64,000 nucleotides of DNA from Paenibacillus mellifer (GTDB lineage: Bacteria; Bacillota; Bacilli; Paenibacillales; Paenibacillaceae). The notes beneath the pieces are model-generated. The model was not told where the DNA came from and did no database searches. It was given only the letters and a program-made list of their open reading frames with translations. The translations under genes were made by a program, and so were the position numbers. The DNA lies in contig NZ_JALPRK010000028.1 of assembly GCF_023195895.1 (NCBI RefSeq), positions 1 through 64,000 of the forward strand. The letters are read 5' to 3'. This document shows, in pieces, positions 30,316 through 41,550 of the stretch. Within the stretch, counting starts at the first letter, position 1; every line of letters begins with the position of its first letter.

Positions 30316-30786
30316 CTACCAACGGTAGTGCGCGAACGCTTTGTTCGCTTCCGCCATCTTGTGCGTATCTTCGCGTTTCTTCACGGAAGCGCCCGTGTTG
30401 TTGGATGCATCGATGATCTCAGCAGCCAAACGCTCTTCCATCGTTTTCTCACCGCGGTTGCGGGAGTAGTTTACGAGCCAACGTAATCCCAAGGATGTAC
30501 GTCTCTCTGGTTTAACCTCGATTGGAACCTGGTAGTTCGCGCCGCCGACACGACGAGCTTTAACTTCCAGTACAGGCATGATGTTTTTGATCGCTGCTTC
30601 AAACACTTCCATAGGGTCATTCCCCGTGCGCTCTTGAATGATGTTGAACGCATTATATAGAATGCTTTGAGCAACGCCGCGTTTACCGTCAAGCATGATG
30701 CGGTTGATCAAGCGAGTAACCAATTTGCTGTTATACACTGGATCTGGCAACACGTCTCTTTTCGTAACTGGACCTTTGCGTGGCAT
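30316..30786 (-). CDS. rpsG: 30S ribosomal protein S7
   Basis: A 156-residue head-assembly protein starting [20 protein letters not shown], with the beta-hairpin [17 protein letters not shown] at the exit site. The gap to rpsL is about 260 bp, unusually long for this operon because a repeat element sits in it. Confidence 0.98.
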   Translation of the reverse strand: MPRKGPVTKRDVLPDPVYNSKLVTRLINRIMLDGKRGVAQSILYNAFNIIQERTGNDPMEVFEAAIKNIMPVLEVKARRVGGANYQVPIEVKPERRTSLGLRWLVNYSRNRGEKTMEERLAAEIIDASNNTGASVKKREDTHKMAEANKAFAHYRW

Positions 30787-30829
30787 TGTTTGTTATCCCC
30801 CTTTCAGCAATAATTCAAACCAAGTTGTA

Positions 30830-30999
30830 GTTCAAAAACTCGTCTTTCGATCACGAGGCAGGAACAGAGAAGCTTATTCGACATCGAATCTTGAATTCAG
30901 CCGAGCCCTCCGTTGCTCACGTAGCTTACAGCTACGCTCCGCTACTCAGACTCTAGCTTCATCCAACCTTCTCGGTGCTCCAAACCCAACTTTTTGAAC
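30830..30999 (-). repeat. Dispersed structured element, copy A (rpsL-rpsG)
   Basis: A 170-bp copy of the repeat family seen also at 42856, 49894, 50076 and 54047. Terminal inverted repeats are GTTCAAAAA / TTTTTGAAC. The shared core reads on the plus strand TCGAATCTTGAATTCA, then CCGTTGCTCACGTAG, the hairpin CGTAGCT-tac-AGCTACG, and TTCATCCAACCTTCTCGGTG. Oriented like the other copies relative to transcription, and certainly within the str operon transcript. Confidence 0.85.
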
Positions 31000-31014
31000 C
31001 TTCATTGAAATGAT

Positions 31015-31043
31015 AGTTCGAAAAATCGTCTTTCGATCACGAA
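31015..31043 (-). repeat. Partial copy of the element left end, next to the rpsL stop
   Basis: Matches 26 of 29 positions of copy A's left end (30829-30857), in direct orientation, and stops 6 bp from the rpsL stop codon. Copy A is thus flanked by a direct repeat. Confidence 0.8.
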
Positions 31044-31048
31044 TGATC

Positions 31049-31471
31049 TTAGGACTTCTTCGCTTTCGGACGTTTCGCGCCGTATTTGGAACGAGCTTGC
31101 ATCCGATTGTTAACCCCAGCGGTATCCAAAGCTCCGCGTACGATATGGTAACGTACACCCGGAAGGTCTTTGACCCGGCCGCCGCGAATCAGTACAACAC
31201 TGTGCTCTTGCAGGTTATGACCGATCCCCGGAATGTAAGCCGTCACCTCTACACGGTTCGTCAAACGAACACGAGCATATTTACGAAGTGCGGAGTTCGG
31301 TTTCTTCGGAGTCATCGTACCTACACGAGTGCAGACACCGCGTTTTTGCGGAGAACTCAAATCCGTAGCCTCACGTTTCAGAGCGTTAAACCCTCTTTGC
31401 AACGCTGGCGATTTGGATTTGTACACCTTATCTTGGCGTCCCTTACGTACTAATTGGTTAATTGTTGGCAT
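31049..31471 (-). CDS. rpsL: 30S ribosomal protein S12
   Basis: A 140-residue decoding-centre protein starting [18 protein letters not shown]. The loops [11 protein letters not shown] and [12 protein letters not shown], where streptomycin resistance arises, have the wild-type Lys residues. It is separated from rplGB by a hairpin and from rpsG by repeat copy A. Confidence 0.98.
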   Translation of the reverse strand: MPTINQLVRKGRQDKVYKSKSPALQRGFNALKREATDLSSPQKRGVCTRVGTMTPKKPNSALRKYARVRLTNRVEVTAYIPGIGHNLQEHSVVLIRGGRVKDLPGVRYHIVRGALDTAGVNNRMQARSKYGAKRPKAKKS

Positions 31472-31562
31472 GTTGTTGCCACCCCCTTCCTCAGAATTCA
31501 AATCTCTTTACAAACCTCTTGATTAAGCCCACAGACCCAGGCGGTTCATAAAAGAACAAAGG

Positions 31563-31605
31563 AAATGTTTTTGCCAAGGAGTTACCCTCATTAGCAAAAA
31601 CATTT
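31563..31605. repeat. Perfect 12-bp inverted repeat between rplGB and rpsL
   Basis: AAATGTTTTTGC and GCAAAAACATTT flank a 19-nt loop which itself holds a GAG/CTC pair. It begins 8 bp after the rplGB stop. There is no T-run after the stem, so termination is unlikely to be strong. It may be a processing or attenuation structure. Confidence 0.75.
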
Positions 31606-31613
31606 TCGATCAA

Positions 31614-31868
31614 CTATGACTTTACGATCGCAGCCATCGCCGCTCCCACTTCAATCCCGCAAGCCTTGCCGAGATTGGCCATCGTATCCACATATGTGAC
31701 TTTTACGGCATGTTGGTTGCATAAGGCGACGATCCTTGACGTAAGACGCGGATCTGCATTCTCAGCAACGTAAACTTCCTCGGCCCGTCCAAGTTCAACC
31801 ATTCGCATGGTTTGCTTCGTGCCGATCTTAACCGGTGCGTCCCGTAGTCCTTTATCATTAGACATCAT
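31614..31868 (-). CDS. rplGB: L7Ae-family ribosomal/K-turn binding protein (YbxF/RplGB)
   Basis: An 84-residue L7Ae-family protein with the conserved IGTKQTMRMVELGRAEEVYV and C-terminal LGKACGIEVGAAMA. Bacillus YbxF binds kink-turn RNA. The ATG at 31868 follows GGAGG by 5 bp; an upstream start at 31907 lacks a site. First gene of the str operon, with its own promoter behind the rpoC terminator. Confidence 0.93.
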   Translation of the reverse strand: MMSNDKGLRDAPVKIGTKQTMRMVELGRAEEVYVAENADPRLTSRIVALCNQHAVKVTYVDTMANLGKACGIEVGAAMAAIVKS

Positions 31869-31913
31869 GACGTCCTCCAAAGCACAGGGTATTCCGTACT
31901 CACGCACTATGAT

Positions 31914-31943
31914 ATAGTATCACTCCGCTATAGCCGATGTCAA
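31914..31943 (-). promoter_or_regulatory. Sigma-A promoter of the str operon
   Basis: Minus-strand TTGACA (31938-31943), 18 bp, TACTAT (31914-31919), 46 bp before the rplGB start. Confidence 0.8.
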
Positions 31944-31979
31944 GCAAATTATTCAGCGGAATTCACCCGATAAAACAGG

Positions 31980-32022
31980 ACCGGCGCGCCCCGGATGCAA
32001 CACGCTTCTGGGCCGCGCCGGT
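31980..32022 (-). terminator. Terminator after rpoC
   Basis: A very GC-rich hairpin, ACCGGCGCG-GCCC / GGGG-CGCGCCGGT, 18 bp after the rpoC stop. The downstream T-run is weak (CCTGTTTT), so some readthrough into the str operon is plausible. Confidence 0.8.
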
Positions 32023-32040
32023 ATGATCTTCGTTCAGTGA

Positions 32041-35000
32041 TTACTCTACAGAAACAGGCTCCAAACTTTCTTCTGCAGTCTCATCTTGCTCCGGTTCTTC
32101 AAATTGAATGCTGCGATAACGATTCATGCCGGTACCGGCTGGAATCAGCTTACCGATGATGACATTCTCTTTCAAACCGAGCAACTTATCGACTTTGCCT
32201 TTGATGGCAGCGTCGGTAAGCACCCGCGTCGTTTCCTGGAAGGAAGCGGCGGACAAGAAGGAATCAGTTTCCAGCGACGCTTTCGTAATCCCGAGCAGAA
32301 CCGGTTTGGCAACCGCCGGCTCTTTCCCGGAGAGGATCGCGTCTTTGTTGGCAACTTCATACTCGTGCAGGTCAACGAAAGAGCCCGGCAAGAGCGGCGT
32401 ATCGCCGGCATCTACGATCCGGATCTTGCGCAGCATTTGGCGAATCATGACTTCAACGTGTTTGTCGTTGATTTCTACGCCTTGGTTCCGGTAAACGCGT
32501 TGTACTTCCTGCAGAATGTAGTTCTGTACGCCGCGGATCCCTTTGATGCGCAAAATTTCTTTCGGGTCGATCGAACCATCCGTCAATTCATCGCCGGCTT
32601 CGATCTCGTCGCCTTCGCTGACGCGCAGGCGAGAACCGTAAGTAACAGAGTAAACTTTCGTTTCCGCTTCGCCTTGAACCTCGATTTCGCGACGGTCCTT
32701 TGCTTCACGGATCTCCTTAATCACGCCGTCGATCTCACTGATCGTTGCTTGACCTTTCGGATTCCGAGCTTCGAATAGCTCCTGAATCCGCGGAAGACCT
32801 TGGGTAATATCGTCACCCGCAACGCCCCCGGTATGGAACGTACGCATGGTGAGCTGTGTCCCTGGTTCACCGATCGATTGAGCCGCAATAATTCCGACGG
32901 CTTCCCCGATTTCCACGTGTTTCCCGGTGGCCAGGTTGCGTCCGTAACACTTCTTGCACACGCCATGACGAGCGCGGCAGCTGAGCACGGAGCGAATTTG
33001 CAGTTTGGCAATGCCTGCATCAACGATTTCATGCGCTTTATCGGAGTCGATCAATTCATTACGATGAATGATGATCTCGCCCGTCTGCGGATGCTTGATC
33101 GTCTCGAACGAGTAACGGCCTTCGATCCGGTCGTACAGGTCCTCGATAACCTCTTTACCATCTTGAATCACGCTGACGGTAAAGCCTTTATCCGTACCGC
33201 AATCTTCTTCGCGAACGATAACGTCCTGGGCCACGTCGACAAGCCGGCGTGTCAAGTAACCGGAGTCGGCGGTCCGCAGCGCGGTATCGGCCAAACCTTT
33301 CCGCGCACCGTGCGTCGACAAGAAGTACTCGAGGACGGTCAGGCCTTCGCGGAAGTTCGATTTGATCGGGAGTTCGATGATCCGACCCGCCGGGTTGGCC
33401 ATCAGCCCCCGCATACCGCCCAGCTGGGTGATCTGCGATTTGTTACCGCGTGCCTTGGAGTCAACCATGAGCATGATGGAATTGTAGCGATCCATCGATT
33501 TCATGAGCACGTCGGTAATTTGGTCCTTACATTTGGACCAGATATCGATAACGCGGTCATACCGTTCTTCATTGGTAATCAAACCGCGACGGTATTGATT
33601 CGTTACAACCCGTACTTTCTCATCGGAATCACGCAGGATCTCCTGCTTCTCCTGAGGCACGATAACGTCCGCCACCGCGATACTTACACCCGCGCGAGTC
33701 GAGTAAGTAAAGCCAGTTTGCTTGATTCTGTCCAGAATGATGGAGGTTTCCGTCGTATGGTAGATTTCGAAGCAGCGGCCGATAATTTCGCCTAGGTATT
33801 CCTTGCCGACACCGCCTGCTTGCGGAGCAGCCATGATGCGTTCCAGAACATTGGCGCCTTTATCATGGATAAAGTAATGATCCGGCGTTCCTTGGAACAA
33901 GTTCACCCGAGTTGCTTCGTTGATATATGGGAAACTAGCCGGGAAAATCTCATTGAAAATGATTTTACCCACGGTCGTGATCAGCAAAGCATTTTGCTGT
34001 GCTTCCGTAAAGCTGGTTTTGCCCAACGCTTTAGTTGGAATCGCTACCCGCGCATGCAGAGAAGCCGTGCCGCGTTGATAAGCCGATACCGCTTCGTTAA
34101 TCGAAGACAGAATCATACCGGCGCCTTTGGCTTCCTTGTTATCCATCGTCAGATAGTAGGAGCCGAGGACCATGTCCTGCGAAGGCGTAACGACAGGTTT
34201 ACCGTCTTTCGGGTTCAAAATGTTGCCCGATGCAAGCATCAAGATACGAGCTTCCGCTTGAGCTTCCGCAGACAACGGCACGTGAACAGCCATTTGGTCA
34301 CCGTCGAAGTCGGCATTGTACGCCGTACAAACGAGCGGATGCAGACGGATGGCACGGCCCTCAACCAGAATCGGCTCGAACGCCTGGATGCCGAGACGGT
34401 GAAGCGTAGGTGCACGGTTCAAGAGAACCGGATGCTCCTTAATGACTTCTTCGAGCACGTCCCAAACTTCCGGACTGACACGTTCAACTTTGCGTTTTGC
34501 GCTCTTGATGTTATGGGCTAAACCTTTGTTAACCAGCTCTTTCATGACGAAAGGCTTGAACAACTCCAGCGCCATTTCCTTCGGCAAACCGCATTGGTAC
34601 ATTTTCAGATACGGGCCTACGACGATAACAGAACGACCGGAGTAGTCAACCCGTTTCCCGAGCAGGTTCTGCCGGAACCGACCTTGTTTCCCTTTGAGCA
34701 TATGGCTCAGGGATTTCAATGGACGGTTGCCTGGACCTGTAACCGGACGGCCGCGACGACCGTTGTCGATCAGAGCGTCAACGGCTTCCTGCAGCATGCG
34801 TTTCTCGTTTTGAACAATGATGTCCGGCGCGCCCAGGTCAAGCAATCGTTTCAACCGGTTGTTCCGGTTGATCACGCGGCGATACAGATCGTTCAAGTCG
34901 GACGTTGCAAAACGGCCGCCATCGAGCTGAACCATCGGACGCAGTTCCGGCGGAATGACTGGAAGTACGTCGAGGATCATCCACTCCGGCTCGTTGCCGG

Positions 35001-35655
35001 AGCTTTTGAACGCTTCGATGACTTCCAAACGTTTAATTGCACGGTTACGGCGTTGACCTTGGGCCGTGCGTAATTCTTCCTTCAGGAAATCAAGCTCTTT
35101 GTCGATATCGAGATCCTGGAGCAGCTTCTTCACCGCTTCCGCCCCCATACCAGCCTGGAATCCGTAGCCGTATTTCTCGCGGTAGCTGCGGTATTCTTTC
35201 TCGGACAAAAGTTGCTTTTTCTCCAGCGGCGTTTCGCCGGGATCGGTTACGACATAAGATGCAAAATAAATGATCTCTTCCAGGGAACGAGGAGACATGT
35301 CGAGCGCAAGGCCCATCCGGCTCGGGATCCCTTTGAAGTACCAAATATGAGACACCGGCGCCGCCAGTTCGATATGCCCCATCCGTTCACGGCGCACTTT
35401 AGCGCGGGTAACCTCAACGCCGCAGCGGTCGCAGACGACGCCTTTGTAGCGAACGCGTTTATATTTACCGCAATGACATTCCCAGTCTTTGGTTGGGCCA
35501 AAAATCTTTTCGCAGAACAGCCCTTCCTTCTCTGGCTTCAATGTGCGATAGTTGATCGTTTCCGGTTTCTTTACTTCTCCGCGGGACCAAGAACGAATTT
35601 TATCTGGGGAAGCAAGCCCAATTTTCATAAACTCGAAGTTGTTGACGTCCAACAA
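32041..35655 (-). CDS. rpoC: RNA polymerase beta' subunit
   Basis: A 1204-residue subunit. The TTG at 35655 ([19 protein letters not shown]) is preferred as AAGGAGGG lies 7 bp upstream. The N-terminal zinc site CHCGKY...CDRCG (about 60-78), the catalytic [12 protein letters not shown] with its three Asp (about 449), the bridge helix/trigger loop region ([20 protein letters not shown]) and second zinc site [11 protein letters not shown] are all intact. Gram-positive type, without the large E. coli insertions. It lies 45 bp after rpoB. Confidence 0.98.
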   Translation of the reverse strand: MLDVNNFEFMKIGLASPDKIRSWSRGEVKKPETINYRTLKPEKEGLFCEKIFGPTKDWECHCGKYKRVRYKGVVCDRCGVEVTRAKVRRERMGHIELAAPVSHIWYFKGIPSRMGLALDMSPRSLEEIIYFASYVVTDPGETPLEKKQLLSEKEYRSYREKYGYGFQAGMGAEAVKKLLQDLDIDKELDFLKEELRTAQGQRRNRAIKRLEVIEAFKSSGNEPEWMILDVLPVIPPELRPMVQLDGGRFATSDLNDLYRRVINRNNRLKRLLDLGAPDIIVQNEKRMLQEAVDALIDNGRRGRPVTGPGNRPLKSLSHMLKGKQGRFRQNLLGKRVDYSGRSVIVVGPYLKMYQCGLPKEMALELFKPFVMKELVNKGLAHNIKSAKRKVERVSPEVWDVLEEVIKEHPVLLNRAPTLHRLGIQAFEPILVEGRAIRLHPLVCTAYNADFDGDQMAVHVPLSAEAQAEARILMLASGNILNPKDGKPVVTPSQDMVLGSYYLTMDNKEAKGAGMILSSINEAVSAYQRGTASLHARVAIPTKALGKTSFTEAQQNALLITTVGKIIFNEIFPASFPYINEATRVNLFQGTPDHYFIHDKGANVLERIMAAPQAGGVGKEYLGEIIGRCFEIYHTTETSIILDRIKQTGFTYSTRAGVSIAVADVIVPQEKQEILRDSDEKVRVVTNQYRRGLITNEERYDRVIDIWSKCKDQITDVLMKSMDRYNSIMLMVDSKARGNKSQITQLGGMRGLMANPAGRIIELPIKSNFREGLTVLEYFLSTHGARKGLADTALRTADSGYLTRRLVDVAQDVIVREEDCGTDKGFTVSVIQDGKEVIEDLYDRIEGRYSFETIKHPQTGEIIIHRNELIDSDKAHEIVDAGIAKLQIRSVLSCRARHGVCKKCYGRNLATGKHVEIGEAVGIIAAQSIGEPGTQLTMRTFHTGGVAGDDITQGLPRIQELFEARNPKGQATISEIDGVIKEIREAKDRREIEVQGEAETKVYSVTYGSRLRVSEGDEIEAGDELTDGSIDPKEILRIKGIRGVQNYILQEVQRVYRNQGVEINDKHVEVMIRQMLRKIRIVDAGDTPLLPGSFVDLHEYEVANKDAILSGKEPAVAKPVLLGITKASLETDSFLSAASFQETTRVLTDAAIKGKVDKLLGLKENVIIGKLIPAGTGMNRYRSIQFEEPEQDETAEESLEPVSVE

Positions 35656-35700
35656 GGAGCATCCCTCCTTAACCAAGTCCTGATTTGACTGTATAACGCT

Positions 35701-38700
35701 CTATTCTACGCCGACTTCTGCGCCTTCCAGATTGAGACTGAGCTTGTCGCCCGACGCATCATCCTCGTCGTCGATCTCTTTCATCTCGATCTCTTCTTCG
35801 TTTTCGGTCAGGATCTTGACGTCCATACCCAAGCTTTGCAGCTCTTTGATCAAGACCTTAAACGATTCAGGCACGCCCGGTTCAGGCACGTTTTCTCCCT
35901 TGACGATGGACTCGTAGGTTTTCACCCGACCAACCACGTCATCCGATTTGACGGTAAGAATCTCTTGCAGCGTATAAGCGGCGCCATAAGCCTCCAACGC
36001 CCACACTTCCATCTCCCCGAAACGCTGTCCGCCAAACTGAGCTTTACCACCCAGCGGCTGCTGCGTAACGAGCGAGTAAGGACCTGTCGAACGGGCATGG
36101 ATTTTATCATCAACCATGTGCGCGAGTTTGATCATGTGCATGACACCGACGGTAACTTCACGTTCAAACGGTTCACCCGTCCGACCATCATAAAGGATCG
36201 TTTTACCGTTACGTTGCATACCGGCTTCTTCCATCGTATCGAACACATCTTCTTCGTTCGCCCCATCGAATACCGGCGTAGCCACGTGAATCCCCATTTT
36301 TAAGGCAGCCATACCCAGGTGAATTTCCAATACCTGCCCAATATTCATCCGGGAAGGTACGCCCAGCGGATTCAGGACAACCTGTACCGGTGTTCCGTCC
36401 GGCATAAACGGCATATCTTCTTCCGGCAAAATACGAGCCACGACCCCTTTGTTACCATGGCGTCCGGCCATTTTGTCGCCTTCGGAGATTTTCCGTTTTT
36501 GCGCGATGTACACGCGAACGAGTTGATTCACGCCCGGCGGCAATTCGTCGCCGTTATCGCGGGTAAACACCTTCACATCAACAACGATCCCGTCCGTACC
36601 ATGCGGTACGCGCAGAGAAGTGTCGCGAACTTCGCGAGCCTTCTCCCCGAAGATGGCGTGCAACAGGCGTTCTTCCGCCGTCAGTTCGGTTACGCCCTTC
36701 GGCGTCACTTTACCAACCAGGATATCGCCGGCGGCAATTTCCGCACCGACGCGGATAATGCCGCGTTCGTCCAGGTTACGCAACGCTTCTTCGCCGACAT
36801 TTGGAATGTCGCGGGTAATTTCTTCCGGCCCCAGCTTCGTATCGCGGGCTTCGGATTCGTATTCCTCGATGTGGATCGAAGTGTATACGTCTTCCTTCAC
36901 CAGCTTCTCACTAAGCAGGATCGCATCCTCGTAGTTGTAACCTTCCCAAGTCATAAAGGCAACGACTACGTTACGGCCAAGTGCCAATTCGCCCATTTCC
37001 GTCGAAGGACCGTCGGCCAGGATGTCACCTTTCTTGATAACGTCTCCCCGCTTCACGATCGGACGTTGGTTAATGCAGGTTCCTTGGTTAGAACGCATAA
37101 ATTTGTGTAATTTATGTTTAACAAGGTCGCCTTTGACTTCCTTGCCGTCCACGACTTCAACGCGGCGCAGCCAAATTTCGTTAGCCGCCGAACGTTCGAT
37201 GATCCCATCGTATTTCGACACGATGCAGACCCCGGAGTCCTTGGCCGATTTATGCTCCATCCCGGTTCCGACGAGCGGAGCCTTCGGAATGAGCAACGGT
37301 ACCGCTTGACGCTGCATGTTCGAACCCATAAGCGCACGGTTCGAGTCGTCATTTTCCAAGAAAGGAATCAACGCTGTCGCGACGGATACGACCTGTTTCG
37401 GCGAAATATCCATGTAATCTACACGGCTGCTCGGCATGGTCAAGATGTTATCCGACTGTTTGTTGTAACGAACGATAACCGATTCATCTTCGAACTTGTT
37501 ATCTTCGGTCAACTTCGCATTGGCCTGGGCAATGATATAGTTGTCTTCCTCATCTGCCGTCAGGTAAGCGACTTGATCGGTAACGACTCCCGTCTTCGGA
37601 TCAACCCAACGATACGGAGCTTCGATAAAGCCGTACTCGTTAATTCTCGCAAACGTCGACAAGGAGTTGATCAAACCGATGTTCGGACCTTCCGGCGTCT
37701 CGATCGGACACATCCGGCCGTAGTGGGACGGGTGAACGTCACGAACTTCCATGCCGGCGCGTTCCCGGGTCAAACCACCAGGACCCAGTGCGGACAAACG
37801 GCGTTTGTGAGTCAACTCAGCAAGCGGGTTCGTTTGGTCCATGAACTGCGACAACTGGGAGCTGCCGAAGAACTCTTTGATCGATGCAATGACCGGACGA
37901 ATATTGATCAAAGCCTGCGGCGTGATCACATTCGCGTCCTGAATCGACATTCTTTCGCGCACGACGCGTTCCATCCGGGACAAGCCAATGCGGAATTGGT
38001 TCTGCAAGAGCTCACCGACCGAACGCAAACGACGGTTGCCGAGATGGTCGATATCATCCGTGCTGCCGATGCCGTGCAGCAGATTGATAAAATAGCTGAT
38101 TGAAGAAATAATATCAGCAGGCGTGATATGCTTCACCGATTTATCGATGTTGCGGTTCGCAATCACCTTAACCACTTTGCCGTCTTCAATCGGCGAGAAT
38201 ACGTCGATGGTTTGCAAAGGCACATCATCCGCATCAAGCACACCGCCGGCAACATGGTAATTCTTGAAACCAACATTGTTCTCAAGAAGTGGCAAAATCT
38301 CGTCCAACAGACGACGATCCACCATTTGTCCGGCTTCGGCGATGATTTCACCTGTAGTCGTGTCAATCAACGACTCCGCGAGACGTTGGTTGAACAAACG
38401 GTTTTTGATATGCAGCTTTTTATTGATTTTGTAACGGCCGACATTGGCCAAATCGTAACGTTTTGGATCGAAGAAGCGAGCTACGAGCAAGCTCTTCGCA
38501 TTCTCAAGAGTCGGCGGCTCGCCCGGACGCAGACGTTCATAGATTTCGATCAGCGCTTTCTCCGTCGAATCCGTATTGTCTTTGTCGAGCGTATTACGAA
38601 TATACTCATCGTTGCCGAGCAATTCTAGAATTTCCGCATCTGTTCCGAAGCCAAGCGCACGAAGCAGCACGGTTACCGGAATTTTGCGCGTGCGATCGAT

Positions 38701-39246
38701 CCGCACATAAATAATATCCTTCGCGTCCGTCTCCAACTCAAGCCAAGCGCCGCGGTTTGGAATAACGGTTGCGGTATACATTTTCTTCCCGTTCTTATCC
38801 ACTTTCGTGCTGAAATAGACGCTAGGAGAGCGAACCAACTGGCTGACAATAACCCGTTCCGCACCGTTAATAATGAACGTACCGGTTTCGGTCATCAGCG
38901 GGAAATCTCCCATGAATACTTCCTGCTCTTTGACTTCGCCGGTTTCCTTATTAATAAGCCGGACTTTGACCCGAAGCGGCGCCGCATAGGTAACGTCGCG
39001 TTCCTTCGCGTCATCCACCGTATACTTCGGTTCGCCCAGGCTGTAATCGATAAACTCCAACACCAGATTCCCGGTGAAATCCTGAATCGGCGAGATATCT
39101 TGGAACATTTCCCGAAGGCCTTCTTCCAAGAACCACTCATAGGATTTCTGCTGGATTTCGATCAGGTTCGGTACTTCGAGTATCTCGTTAATTCGCGCAT
39201 AACTACGCCGAGTGCGTCGACCATATTGAACAAGATGTCCTGCCAA
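35701..39246 (-). CDS. rpoB: RNA polymerase beta subunit
   Basis: An 1181-residue subunit. The TTG at 39246 ([18 protein letters not shown]) is preferred as GAGGGGTGAG lies 6 bp upstream. The rifampicin-binding region [20 protein letters not shown] (about 460-480) is wild type, indicating sensitivity. [16 protein letters not shown] and the C-terminal [18 protein letters not shown] are conserved. The acidic tail ([18 protein letters not shown]) is typical of Bacilli. Confidence 0.98.
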   Translation of the reverse strand: MAGHLVQYGRRTRRSYARINEILEVPNLIEIQQKSYEWFLEEGLREMFQDISPIQDFTGNLVLEFIDYSLGEPKYTVDDAKERDVTYAAPLRVKVRLINKETGEVKEQEVFMGDFPLMTETGTFIINGAERVIVSQLVRSPSVYFSTKVDKNGKKMYTATVIPNRGAWLELETDAKDIIYVRIDRTRKIPVTVLLRALGFGTDAEILELLGNDEYIRNTLDKDNTDSTEKALIEIYERLRPGEPPTLENAKSLLVARFFDPKRYDLANVGRYKINKKLHIKNRLFNQRLAESLIDTTTGEIIAEAGQMVDRRLLDEILPLLENNVGFKNYHVAGGVLDADDVPLQTIDVFSPIEDGKVVKVIANRNIDKSVKHITPADIISSISYFINLLHGIGSTDDIDHLGNRRLRSVGELLQNQFRIGLSRMERVVRERMSIQDANVITPQALINIRPVIASIKEFFGSSQLSQFMDQTNPLAELTHKRRLSALGPGGLTRERAGMEVRDVHPSHYGRMCPIETPEGPNIGLINSLSTFARINEYGFIEAPYRWVDPKTGVVTDQVAYLTADEEDNYIIAQANAKLTEDNKFEDESVIVRYNKQSDNILTMPSSRVDYMDISPKQVVSVATALIPFLENDDSNRALMGSNMQRQAVPLLIPKAPLVGTGMEHKSAKDSGVCIVSKYDGIIERSAANEIWLRRVEVVDGKEVKGDLVKHKLHKFMRSNQGTCINQRPIVKRGDVIKKGDILADGPSTEMGELALGRNVVVAFMTWEGYNYEDAILLSEKLVKEDVYTSIHIEEYESEARDTKLGPEEITRDIPNVGEEALRNLDERGIIRVGAEIAAGDILVGKVTPKGVTELTAEERLLHAIFGEKAREVRDTSLRVPHGTDGIVVDVKVFTRDNGDELPPGVNQLVRVYIAQKRKISEGDKMAGRHGNKGVVARILPEEDMPFMPDGTPVQVVLNPLGVPSRMNIGQVLEIHLGMAALKMGIHVATPVFDGANEEDVFDTMEEAGMQRNGKTILYDGRTGEPFEREVTVGVMHMIKLAHMVDDKIHARSTGPYSLVTQQPLGGKAQFGGQRFGEMEVWALEAYGAAYTLQEILTVKSDDVVGRVKTYESIVKGENVPEPGVPESFKVLIKELQSLGMDVKILTENEEEIEMKEIDDEDDASGDKLSLNLEGAEVGVE

Positions 39247-39541
39247 CTTAAACTCACCCCTCATGTCTACTCACTTTAAAAATACATTGCGAACCCGTGT
39301 TTGTGCCCTTATAATAGGACCATACGGATTCATCCACAAATAAAGAAAAGCCCTTATCGAATGCTTTCGAAAAAAGAGCATCATTTATCCGTGTCTGTTT
39401 CTGCTCTGATGTCCCCGTATTTATTAGTTTATCCAAAATGTGCATATTATACGTAAAACAACACATTTTTATGCATTGTTTTCGCAAAGCTATTGACATT
39501 TCACTAAACTAAAGCCACCGAGGGCATCCTAATGCTGACAT
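39247..39541 (-). other. Long rpoB 5' leader
   Basis: About 295 nt lie between the promoter at 39542-39571 and rpoB. I see AT-rich sequence, weak hairpins such as GATGCTC...GAGCAT and a second possible -10 (TATAAT, 39446-39451 region) but no gene and no named riboregulator. Confidence 0.4.
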
Positions 39542-39571
39542 TTTATAATAATAACATATCGATTTTGTCAA
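39542..39571 (-). promoter_or_regulatory. Sigma-A promoter upstream of rpoB
   Basis: Minus-strand TTGACA (39566-39571), 18 bp, TATAAA (39542-39547), just after the methyltransferase gene. Confidence 0.7.
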
Positions 39572-39589
39572 GTCAACCTTAATTCCAAT

Positions 39590-40189
39590 TCAAGCTTTGA
39601 CGGCTTTATAGATCCGGTACCCTTTATCCTTCGTTACTTCCTCCACTTGAGCAAATAGCGACTCCAACTTCGCCTTCGCCGAAGGCGCACCTTGTTTCTT
39701 CTGAATAACCACCCATAGCGATCCGCCCGAACGCAAGCGTTCATAGGCACCTTCGAAGATCGCATGAACCGTGGCCTTGCCGGCGCGAATGGGCGGATTG
39801 GTCAGCACCACGTCAAATTGCCGTTCCCCTACCGCCGAGAACAGATCACTTTCCGCTATCGTCACGTTGTTCACTCCGTTGGCGGCTGCATTTTCCTTAG
39901 CCAACTCCACAGCACGTGAGTTCACGTCGATCATCATCACATGCCCTCGACTAGCCAACCTGGCCGCCGTAAGCCCAATCGGTCCGTACCCGCAGCCTAC
40001 ATCCAGCACTTCGGCATCCTCCGGTATGTCCATCGCCTCGATCAAGGTACGACTTCCGAAATCAACGCCCCCTTTGGCAAACACACCCGCATCACTGACA
40101 AAACGTAAGGTTTGTCCCCGCAGCATAGCCTCCCAAGTCTTCCGATCATGAGCCGCGGTCGGCTTGTTGGAGTAATAGTGATCTGACAT
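39590..40189 (-). CDS. Class I SAM-dependent methyltransferase, RsmC/YbxB-like
   Basis: A 199-residue methyltransferase. VLDVGCGYGPIGL (about 60-72) is the SAM-binding motif I, and VVLTNPPIRAG (about 128-138) the NPPY-type catalytic motif of N-methylating enzymes. RsmC in E. coli methylates G1207 of 16S rRNA; this short form lacks the N-terminal duplicate domain. The place between rplL and rpoB is that of B. subtilis ybxB. Confidence 0.9.
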   Translation of the reverse strand: MSDHYYSNKPTAAHDRKTWEAMLRGQTLRFVSDAGVFAKGGVDFGSRTLIEAMDIPEDAEVLDVGCGYGPIGLTAARLASRGHVMMIDVNSRAVELAKENAAANGVNNVTIAESDLFSAVGERQFDVVLTNPPIRAGKATVHAIFEGAYERLRSGGSLWVVIQKKQGAPSAKAKLESLFAQVEEVTKDKGYRIYKAVKA

Positions 40190-40283
40190 GATTCCGTGTT
40201 CCCTCCATTAATACTTATGATCAATTAAACGGTATGTCCCCTATTATATCCATTCCCGCCGAATGAAGTAAGGGGAGATAAGC

Positions 40284-40318
40284 AACAAACCCCTTGAATC
40301 AAGTTCAAGGGGTTTGTT
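40284..40318 (-). terminator. Terminator-like hairpin after rplL
   Basis: Perfect stem AACAAACCCCTTGA / TCAAGGGGTTTGTT, 16 bp after the rplL stop. The T-run is interrupted, consistent with partial readthrough to rpoBC. Confidence 0.8.
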
Positions 40319-40334
40319 ATAGGAGAAGTAGCGA

Positions 40335-40700
40335 TTACTTCACTTCTACAGTTGCGCCTGCTTCTTCCAATTTCGCTTTCACGCTGTCTGCTTCTTCTTT
40401 GCCCACTTTTTCTTTCAGTGGTTTTGGTGCGTTATCAACCAAGTCTTTTGCTTCTTTCAAGCCGAGGCCTGTGATTTCGCGAACCACTTTGATAACGTTG
40501 ATTTTGGAAGCACCAGCGTTAGTCAGGATTACGTCGAATTCGGATTGTTCTTCAGCTGCTACAGCACCGCCGCCGCCGCCAGCTACAACAACCGGAGCTG
40601 CTGCAGTTACGCCGAATTCTTCTTCGATTGCTTTAACGAGATCGTTCAGTTCAAGAACGGTCATACCTTTGATTGCTTCCAAGATTGCTTCTTTACTCAT
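40335..40700 (-). CDS. rplL: 50S ribosomal protein L7/L12
   Basis: A 121-residue stalk protein with N-terminal dimerisation domain ([20 protein letters not shown]), an Ala/Gly hinge ([18 protein letters not shown], about 34-51) and the C-terminal factor-binding domain [20 protein letters not shown]. It forms the stalk with L10. Confidence 0.98.
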   Translation of the reverse strand: MSKEAILEAIKGMTVLELNDLVKAIEEEFGVTAAAPVVVAGGGGGAVAAEEQSEFDVILTNAGASKINVIKVVREITGLGLKEAKDLVDNAPKPLKEKVGKEEADSVKAKLEEAGATVEVK

Positions 40701-40768
40701 GGTAGAACCTCCATTATATAATAGTTTATTTTTTTGCGAATCAGATGACTTGCTTCCGCAAGGCTAAC

Positions 40769-41269
40769 TTACGCGCTTGCTTCTTCTTTCTCGGCAACGG
40801 CTTTGACAGCCAATGCGAAGTTGCGCACTGGTGCTTGAAGCACGCTGAGGAGCATCGAAAGGAGACCTTCGCGGGACGGAAGATCCGCCAACGCTTTGAT
40901 TTGGTCGACGCCAACAACACGGCCTTCAACCACGCCACCTTTCACTTTCAGAGCATCGTTCTTCTTGGCGAAATCGCTCAAGATTTTGGCTGGAGCTACT
41001 GCATCTTCCGCACTGAACGCGATGGCCGTAGGACCGGTCAACACTTCGTCCAGCTCAGTCAATTCCGCAGCAGCGGTAGCGCGACGAACGAGCGTGTTCT
41101 TAAGCACTTGGAATTCCACGCCAGCTTCACGAAGCTGTTTGCGGAGTTCGGTAACTTGAGCAACATTCAATCCGCGGTAGTCCGCAACAACAGTCGTTGC
41201 GCTTTCGCGCAATTTCGTTGTTACAACTTCAACGGCTTCTTGTTTTGCTTGAATGACATTTGCGTTTGC
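40769..41269 (-). CDS. rplJ: 50S ribosomal protein L10
   Basis: A 166-residue stalk base protein. The TTG at 41269 ([17 protein letters not shown]) is preferred, with AGGAGG 8 bp upstream. The L10-family core [20 protein letters not shown] is clear, and the C-terminal helix binds L7/L12 dimers. Expression is probably controlled by the L10 leader upstream. Confidence 0.97.
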   Translation of the reverse strand, partial: ANANVIQAKQEAVEVVTTKLRESATTVVADYRGLNVAQVTELRKQLREAGVEFQVLKNTLVRRATAAAELTELDEVLTGPTAIAFSAEDAVAPAKILSDFAKKNDALKVKGGVVEGRVVGVDQIKALADLPSREGLLSMLLSVLQAPVRNFALAVKAVAEKEEASA

Positions 41270-41282
41270 CAAACTGCACACC

Positions 41283-41490
41283 TCCTATTTAGATTCATGA
41301 GCCTATTGCTATATCCGCAAGGCATTGAAAAAGCCTCCGCAGAAATCACGAAGGCTTGATGGATCATCTGTACACAGCAACGCTGCATGCATTGACGTTC
41401 TATCACAACACCTCGGTAGGAAATTAAGCCTTACGGCACCTACTGTCTACGGTAAGCATATTCTTATTTAAGTCTCACATAAAACAACTG
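41283..41490 (-). ncRNA. L10 leader with attenuator
   Basis: The leader contains the L10-binding-type sequence AGACAGTAGGTGCCGTAAGG (minus strand, near 41458-41439) and CCTACCGAGGTG further on, followed by a terminator hairpin AAGCCTTCGTG...CGGAGGCTTTTT (41328-41357) just before the rplJ ribosome binding site. This is the layout of the Bacillus L10 leader, in which L10-L12 binding promotes termination. Confidence 0.85.
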
Positions 41491-41494
41491 TTTC

Positions 41495-41523
41495 AGTATA
41501 CCAAGGCGACACTAGCGTGTCAA
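41495..41523 (-). promoter_or_regulatory. Sigma-A promoter of rplJ-rplL
   Basis: Minus-strand TTGACA (41518-41523), 17 bp, TATACT (41495-41500), directly before the L10 leader and 27 bp after the rplA stop. Confidence 0.88.
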
Positions 41524-41550
41524 TCCCCGATCCGGAAAGTGCGGAAGGTA

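Noticed and set aside
28253..30328. A 691-codon plus-strand open frame antisense to fusA, and similar long frames antisense to tuf, rplB, rplF and rpoC
   Set aside because: They mirror highly biased codons of conserved genes on the other strand, lack ribosome binding sites and have no recognisable protein features.
31049..31471. Possible streptomycin-resistance change in S12
   Set aside because: Lys in TPKKPNS and in GGRVKDLPG are wild type.
37700..37900. Possible rifampicin-resistance change in rpoB
   Set aside because: The segment [20 protein letters not shown] has the usual sensitive residues.
40243..40248. TATAAT on the minus strand before the methyltransferase gene
   Set aside because: A perfect -10 but no acceptable -35 at 16-18 bp and no TGn extension, so I do not call a promoter.
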